A DNA stretch of 64,000 bases from Triglochin maritima. Lineage: Eukaryota > Streptophyta > Magnoliopsida > Alismatales > Juncaginaceae. The translations under genes and the position numbers were made by a program. Location: the NCBI GenBank assembly GCA_963682175.1, contig OY821784.1, positions 26,765,621-26,829,620 on the forward strand. Direction: 5' to 3'. Under the pieces are notes generated by a model. That model was not told where the DNA came from and did not search any database. It saw nothing but the letters and a program-made list of their open reading frames with translations. Each line of letters opens with the position of its first letter. Positions within the stretch are counted from its first letter, which is position 1. This document shows positions 59,349 to 64,000 of this stretch, piece after piece.

Positions 59349-61553
59349 TCAAGGGACATCAAATGGGAACCCACCATCTCTCGAGCCAGAAATGCGCATG
59401 CATGGGCTCGCAACATACACAACAGAATTGCTCGACCACCTGACACCCTTATAAGCATTGTGGTCGGTTGATGCCTCTTTCGAGTTAGCAAAAGAGGAGG
59501 CATGAACGAGAGGTGAACCTCTATCATGTATAAGGGTATCAGGTGGTTGAATCTTAACCCATATGGGGTCCTCAGCAAATACAGAATGAAGAGCATGTGG
59601 CCGAGAGGCCATAAAAATAGTATCTTGTGGCTCAAAAGCCACGTGCTCAGAAGGATGTGGCTCAAGGGCCACGTGGTCAAAAAGAAGTGGCTCAAGGGCC
59701 ACATGATCAGAAAAATGTGGCTCAAGGGCCACATGATCAGAAAAATGTGGCTCAAGGGCCACAAGATCAGAAGAATGTGGCTCAAGGGCCACGTGATCAA
59801 AACATAAGGCACCTTCTTGTGCCAGCCCAGGTGAAACATCTTCACCACCTTCAGGATCTTCATCGAACAATTCTCTGAAGTACTTGAAGGTGCCCTCAAG
59901 TTCAATCTCATCCAAGCCCTGGATAAGATTGACCTCAACAGGGTCATTGAAGGCACCTGGCTTCTTGCCAATGGTGAAGATGTTGAAATCAGCGCATTGA
60001 CTACCATAGGTCAAGCGAATCAGACCATTGCGACAATTAATCAAGGCATTGGAAGTCGCAAGAAATGGTCGCCCCAAAATGACAGGAATTTGTCCAAGTG
60101 GGTTTGGCACAGGTTCAGTATCCAGGACAAAGAAGTCGACTGGATAAATGAACTCTCTCACTTTGATTAGCACATCTTCCACCACACCCCTCGGTTTCTT
60201 CATGGACCCATCAGCCAATTGAAGAGTGGTCTTTGTTTCTTTGAGGTCTCCAAGACCGAGGTGGACGTAGACAGAATATGGCAGAAGATTAACAGATGCA
60301 GCAAGGTCCAATAAGGCTCGATGTATGGACACATCACCAATCACACAAGAGATAGTAGGACAACCAGGGTCCTTGTACTTGACTTGCATGGGTTGTGCCA
60401 ACAAAGAACTCACGTTAGCCGCAAGAAAAGCTTTCTTTGGAACATGAGTTTTTCTCTTCTTGGTGCATAAGTCCTTGAGAACCTTGGCATAAGGTGGCAT
60501 TTGCTGAATCACCTCCAAAAGAGGGATATTCACCTTAACCTGCCGAAACATCTCAAGCATCTTGTCATGCTGATCAGAGGTTTTCTTTTTAAGGTGCTCA
60601 GGGAATGGCACCTTCGGGGCATAATGGTGCGAAGGAACCTCAGAATCCTGGTCCAAAGAAGCATGAGTGGGGACCTCAGAATCTGGTTCCTTCGACACAA
60701 GAGGAGACAAGGGGACCTCAGGGTTCGGCCCCTTTGTCGAAGGAAAAGTAGAAAGAACCTCACAATCTGGCTCCTTCCTGGAAGAATTTGTGTAGGGAGC
60801 CTCAGGATCCGGCTCCCTCAGAGATGGTGATGACAAGGAAGGCACCCCAATGTGGTTGTCCACCTCCTTACCAGACCTCAAAGTATGAATCACATTAATA
60901 TGATGGGTCACTTCAGAGGTAGCATGAGGTAAAGGTGTCCTTCCTTGCGAATGGGTACCCCGAGGATTCACCTCGGGTTGACTCGGTAATTGGTCCTTCT
61001 CGCGTTCATGGAGCTGATTAGCCAACTGGCTAACTTGCATTTCCAATGCTTTGACCGAATTATTGTTGGCCGAAAGCATGGATTGTGTACTCTGAATGAA
61101 CGCGTGAAGGGTTTGTTCAAGAGTGGAGTCCTTAGGGTCAACCCGTTGAGGTTGTGGAGTTTGGTTAGAATAACCCGACGAAGAGGTCTGAGGAGGTTGG
61201 TAATTGTGGTTCTGAGACCTTTGATGTGGAGGTTGGTAGGTCGCCGATGGGCGTGGAGGTTGATAAGGCGGAGGTTGAGGTTGAGCGTGCGAGCTCTGAC
61301 CGTTACCCCCACTAGGCCCCCAAGAGAAGTTAGGATGGTTACGCCATCCCGGGTTGTAGGAGTGACTGTACGGGTCGTTTCGGGGCCTTTGTTGATACAT
61401 CGCATTTGCATGCTCAGTATCCCTTGGAGCGTAAGCGCATTCCAAGTCATCATGTCCCGACAATCCACACCTACTACACTCGGGAGTAGCGACTTGAGCT
61501 ACAGGAGCTCGGTCCATCTCCAAACTCTCAATCCTACGCATGAGAGCAGCCAT
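59349..61553 (-). CDS. Zinc knuckle, aspartic protease and repeat tail (Gag-Pro C-terminal part)
   Basis: An uninterrupted 734-codon frame, in phase with the upstream gag frame and separated from it by one TAG. Order: CCHC knuckle (Cys26, Cys29, His34, Cys39); a Pro/Gln-rich linker; a helix with LEQTLHAFIQSTQSM; VIHTLRSGKEVDNH; a block of five EPDSEVP-like repeats (about residues 238-300); the protease (NIPLLEVIQQMPPYAKVLKD, LLDLAASVNLLPYSVY around residue 412, PRGVVEDVLIKV, ILGRPFLATSNALINCRN); and an acidic tail with seven or so DHVALEPHFS repeats, ending GGFPFDVP. The active-site motif reads Asp-Leu-Ala-Ala where relatives have Asp-Leu-Gly-Ala/Ser, which may disable the protease. ATG 61553 is the first Met after the TAG, not necessarily a true start. 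Confidence 0.88.
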   Translation of the reverse strand: MAALMRRIESLEMDRAPVAQVATPECSRCGLSGHDDLECAYAPRDTEHANAMYQQRPRNDPYSHSYNPGWRNHPNFSWGPSGGNGQSSHAQPQPPPYQPPRPSATYQPPHQRSQNHNYQPPQTSSSGYSNQTPQPQRVDPKDSTLEQTLHAFIQSTQSMLSANNNSVKALEMQVSQLANQLHEREKDQLPSQPEVNPRGTHSQGRTPLPHATSEVTHHINVIHTLRSGKEVDNHIGVPSLSSPSLREPDPEAPYTNSSRKEPDCEVLSTFPSTKGPNPEVPLSPLVSKEPDSEVPTHASLDQDSEVPSHHYAPKVPFPEHLKKKTSDQHDKMLEMFRQVKVNIPLLEVIQQMPPYAKVLKDLCTKKRKTHVPKKAFLAANVSSLLAQPMQVKYKDPGCPTISCVIGDVSIHRALLDLAASVNLLPYSVYVHLGLGDLKETKTTLQLADGSMKKPRGVVEDVLIKVREFIYPVDFFVLDTEPVPNPLGQIPVILGRPFLATSNALINCRNGLIRLTYGSQCADFNIFTIGKKPGAFNDPVEVNLIQGLDEIELEGTFKYFRELFDEDPEGGEDVSPGLAQEGALCFDHVALEPHSSDLVALEPHFSDHVALEPHFSDHVALEPLLFDHVALEPHPSEHVAFEPQDTIFMASRPHALHSVFAEDPIWVKIQPPDTLIHDRGSPLVHASSFANSKEASTDHNAYKGVRWSSNSVVYVASPCMRISGSRDGGFPFDVP

Positions 61554-61577
61554 TTTCGCCTCAGACGCGATCGATGA

Positions 61578-62408
61578 CTAAACTTGATAAGATCCAACTC
61601 GACCAGAAGACATGGCGGCTGGTGGCTCTCTCATGGTATCCCACTCGAAGGTGCGTTCAGCCATGGATTCAAAAGTGTCCCAAGCCTCCTCGATGGGTTT
61701 CATTTGGAAGTCACCCTGACACATTGACTCCAACAATGTGCGGGTGTTGTAGTTGATGCCCTCATAAACAATTTGGCACAACGGCCAAAGCTCAATCCCA
61801 TGATGAGGGCACTGCTGGAGAAAGTCCTTGAACCTCTCAAAGAAACCATGAAACGATTCGGTCTTGGTCTGATACATTTGATGTATTTGGTGCCGTATCT
61901 GTTGAGTTTTCCTTTGAGGGAAAAATCTCTTCAGAAAGACGGTTACAAAGTCATCCCATGACCGAATCGAGCTCGCCGGGAGGCTATACATCCATTTCTT
62001 CGCATTATCCTTCAATGCGAAAGAAATCATCCTCAACCGGACCGAATCCTCGTCAAGCTGTTGAAGCTTGAACATGGAGCATACTTCCTCGAATTCGCGT
62101 ATAAAAATATACGAATCCTCCTTATTGGCAGTAAAGGTTGGAAGCATGCTCACATACTGAGGTTTCAGCTCATAGTTGTTCCCGCGAGCAGGGGGAACAA
62201 CTATGCAAGAAGGCTGCGCGGCCCGAACAAGATGGGTCCGTTCCCACAACGTCATCGGCCTATCCTGTCGAGCTAAAGGTGGTGGTGCACCTAGAACTCG
62301 ATCCTGACCGAATCTCCCTTCCTCTCGAGTCAGAGGAGGAGGAGAAGGAGGTCTACGTGGTGGTGGGAATGGACTGAGGTAGTCCATGTATGGAACCCGG
62401 TCTCCCTC
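61578..62408 (-). CDS. Athila Gag capsid domain, 5' truncated
   Basis: Open from the junction at 62408 to TAG 61578-61580; the first Met is at 62387 (MDYLSPF), but the frame stays open upstream, so the true start is probably lost. A Pro-rich, basic N-terminus is followed by the Retrotrans_gag domain (IFIREFEEVCSMFKLQQL, ALKDNAKKWMYSL, FLKRFFPQRK, FHGFFERFKDFLQQCPHHG, CQIVYEGINYNTRTLLESM), then WDTMREPPAA. It forms the particle. The frame continues after the TAG for eight codons into ATG 61553, so gag and protease were one reading frame. Best preserved capsid domain in the window. Confidence 0.9.
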   Translation of the reverse strand, partial: EGDRVPYMDYLSPFPPPRRPPSPPPLTREEGRFGQDRVLGAPPPLARQDRPMTLWERTHLVRAAQPSCIVVPPARGNNYELKPQYVSMLPTFTANKEDSYIFIREFEEVCSMFKLQQLDEDSVRLRMISFALKDNAKKWMYSLPASSIRSWDDFVTVFLKRFFPQRKTQQIRHQIHQMYQTKTESFHGFFERFKDFLQQCPHHGIELWPLCQIVYEGINYNTRTLLESMCQGDFQMKPIEEAWDTFESMAERTFEWDTMREPPAAMSSGRVGSYQV

Positions 62409-63792
62409 TGATTGACATCATTTCATGCTCATATTTGTATCTTATATCCATTATCTTTCACCTAAATAATGCTATGTTACGAATTTTATGTTTAGTTTTC
62501 AGGAATAAATAGGTTTGAAGAGATGAAGCATAAAAGGACCCAAAAGCTGGGAAAAAGGACTGAATTGTGAGATCTGTGGACCAAGATGCAAGGAAGAAGG
62601 ACCTAAGAGCAAAACAGAATACTCCTCACCATCATGGGGAGTATTTTGGCAATTCTATTCGGGTCGGAGCTCCAACATGCAAAATAGATGCATCAAATAC
62701 CAACAAAGCCTTCCAGAAAAGCCCACAAGAAATTCCAGAGCGATCCGGACACTGTAGACCGCTAATTAGCGGTCCAAGACCGCTAATTGGCGGTCACTTT
62801 TGGCCCAAATGCGCTCAAATTTCTCCTGGACTTGTATTAATGTTCGTTTAGGCTATTTTTGGTGTTTGTTTAGTCCCACATCGGGGGATTGTCCCGGTTT
62901 GCCTTTTTCCATGGCTATAAATAGAACTCTTCACCTTCCATTGTAATCACTCCATGCTTGTGGCCATTCTCCCTAATTGAAGTGGAAGCCTTGAAGCAAG
63001 AAACTCAATAGGGAGATGCTACTGGTATTGTGAGTCTTCAATTAATAAAATTTGCTTTGTTTTGTGCTTCCTTTATTGTTTATGCATGTTTTAGTTTAAT
63101 CGTCTTTTCATTAATTTTTAGTAGCTTAGTTAATATGTTTTCTTTACTTAGCTTAATAACTAGTGTAATGTTTAGTGAGTAAAACCACTCCCCTTTTGGG
63201 GGGTGGAGATGATTATCATATATGCAATTAAGGAAGGATGAATGTTTATTATGAAATGTGTTGATTAATATGAATGCATGCTTGCTTGTTAGAATAGAAC
63301 ACTTCACTAGATGGGTTTTGCCATGATAAGTAGACACCTCCCATGCTTGTTTAGTCTCTTAAATAACCAGCTTGTATGTATGAATGTTAATCAAAATAGG
63401 TTAGTGATTTAATTGATGGGTTTTGCCATGATAAGTAGACACCTCCCATACATGCAAACACTACCTACACTTGTGCCTATAGGAAGATCTTCTTGCCTCC
63501 TTATTGTGTATGTGTAGTCACTCCACCCCTTAAGGGGTCTCTCTCTTATTGATTCCTGCATAGTATCAAGTTTCTCTAGCTTAGTTGTTAGTTCATTGTG
63601 TGTTCCTTTCGTTCGCATTTCATACTTCTTAGCATAGTTTAGTGTAGAGTAGCTTAATCAATCTTTCTCCCCCAATCTTTGCCACTTGATTTCTGATAAA
63701 CAAGAGCGAGCTCACCTCCCTGAGGACGACCCGTACTTGCCACCGCTTCATCGCGGCCGTGCACTTGCGGTAGAAATATAAAACGTTCAACA
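62409..63792 (+). repeat. 5' LTR of the right-edge Athila element
   Basis: 1,384 bp from TGATTGACATCATTTCATGC to 'acgttcaaca'. U3 palindromes GACCGCTAATTAGCGGTC (62757-62774) and GACCGCTAATTGGCGGTC (62778-62795), with TATA CTATAAATA at 62915-62923. Confidence 0.92.
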
Positions 63793-63798
63793 AGTTTT

Positions 63799-63815
63799 TG
63801 GCGCCGTTGCCGGGG
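63799..63815 (+). other. Primer-binding site, tRNA-Asp
   Basis: TGGCGCCGTTGCCGGGG, perfect match to the tRNA-Asp complement. Confidence 0.95.
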
Positions 63816-63949
63816 AGGTGCCAGTCCAGACTCTTGTTTGGACGATTCGAGTGGATTTAATTTTTGTCTTGTAGTTTTCGTTGTTTCAGGAGACTCACAT
63901 TGAGAAGGGGAAGCATCTGGTGAAGTTTGGTGGCGGTTTGAGAGAAGAA

Positions 63950-63988
63950 GACCGCCAATCAGCGGTCTACAACCGCCAACTGGCGGTC
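63950..63988 (+). promoter_or_regulatory. Paired palindromes in the leader
   Basis: GACCGCCAATCAGCGGTC (63950-63967) and AACCGCCAACTGGCGGTC (63971-63988), starting 134 bp after the primer site and echoing the pair in the element's own U3. Function unknown. Confidence 0.8.
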
Positions 63989-64000
63989 TGGTTGTTTCAT

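Larger units (their letters stand above)
56224..62408 (-). mobile_element. Athila gag-protease element, 5' end missing
   Basis: Minus orientation: 3' LTR 56224-57798, polypurine tract 57799-57813, 3'-UTR to 59348, coding region 59349-62408. The gag start, leader, primer site and 5' LTR are cut off by another element's LTR at 62409. Coding frames are nearly intact, making this the best protein source in the window. It shares gag sequence with the pol-bearing remnant at 37076. Confidence 0.92.
62409..64000 (+). mobile_element. Athila element, 5' end only (runs off the right edge)
   Basis: LTR, primer site and the first part of the leader of an element in plus orientation, inserted into the gag of the minus-strand element. 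Nothing of its coding region is in the window. The base count before the LTR (CCCTC, 62404-62408) should recur after its 3' LTR. Confidence 0.88.

Noticed and set aside
59618..59803. CRISPR-like regular repeats
   Set aside because: Direct repeats without unique spacers, in frame within a retrotransposon protein of a plant genome.
59526..59878. Plus-strand frames rich in KKWLKGHMIRKMW or AQGPHDQKNV repeats
   Set aside because: They are the reverse-strand shadow of the 30-bp minisatellite in the minus-strand protease-tail frame.

Overview
The window is plant nuclear DNA, almost certainly from an angiosperm with a large, repeat-rich genome; the sequence does not let me name the species. I can support no host gene, tRNA, rRNA or small-RNA gene. 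Nearly every base belongs to nested and broken LTR retrotransposons of two kinds. The first is a family of Ty3/gypsy elements of the Athila lineage. They have a primer-binding site complementary to plant tRNA-Asp, about 1.4-1.6 kb LTRs starting TGATTGACATC or TGATTAGTAGC, and Athila-type Gag, protease, RNase H and integrase remnants. The second is Ty1/copia elements with tRNA-iMet-type primer sites, SIRE-like or other copia Gag, and LTRs starting TGTTG.

Layout. 1-780: minus-strand Athila RT/RNase H scrap. 776-2734: Athila LTR split by a solo LTR (1115-2600, target duplication GTCGG). 2735-10051: copia LTRs, one of them split by an inverted solo LTR (5297-6853, target duplication AACTG), then a copia leader and a gag-protease pseudogene. 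10052-18324: a gag fragment, then a gag-protease Athila derivative with its 3' LTR. 18325-24753: a copia element carrying that Athila insertion, partly duplicated in tandem, with another inverted solo LTR inside its gag. 24754-29564: a stack of LTR fragments ending in an LTR with a primer site. 30386-36979: a complete minus-strand gag-only element with 5-bp target duplications, nested in the leader of a decayed pol-bearing Athila element (36980-42501). 42502-46708: further LTR and 3'-UTR pieces. 46906-55473: a complete gag-protease element with target duplication CAATG, inside an unrelated LTR (46709-56223). 56224-62408: a minus-strand gag-protease element with the best preserved reading frames here. 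62409-64000: the start of another element running off the right edge.

How the parts fit. Three element types share the primer site, leader blocks, about 1.5 kb 3'-UTR and polypurine tract, yet code for different amounts of protein. One remnant had pol. Three elements code for Gag plus an aspartic protease and stop. One codes only for a zinc-knuckle protein. The short forms end in a tail that still shows the start of the reverse transcriptase domain, so they look like deletion derivatives that relied on an autonomous partner for RT and integrase. All of them carry paired GC-rich palindromes in U3 and again close to 135 bp downstream of the primer site. The palindrome sequence differs between families while the placement is kept. 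This, with the RT-derived tails, is the most interesting signal I found.
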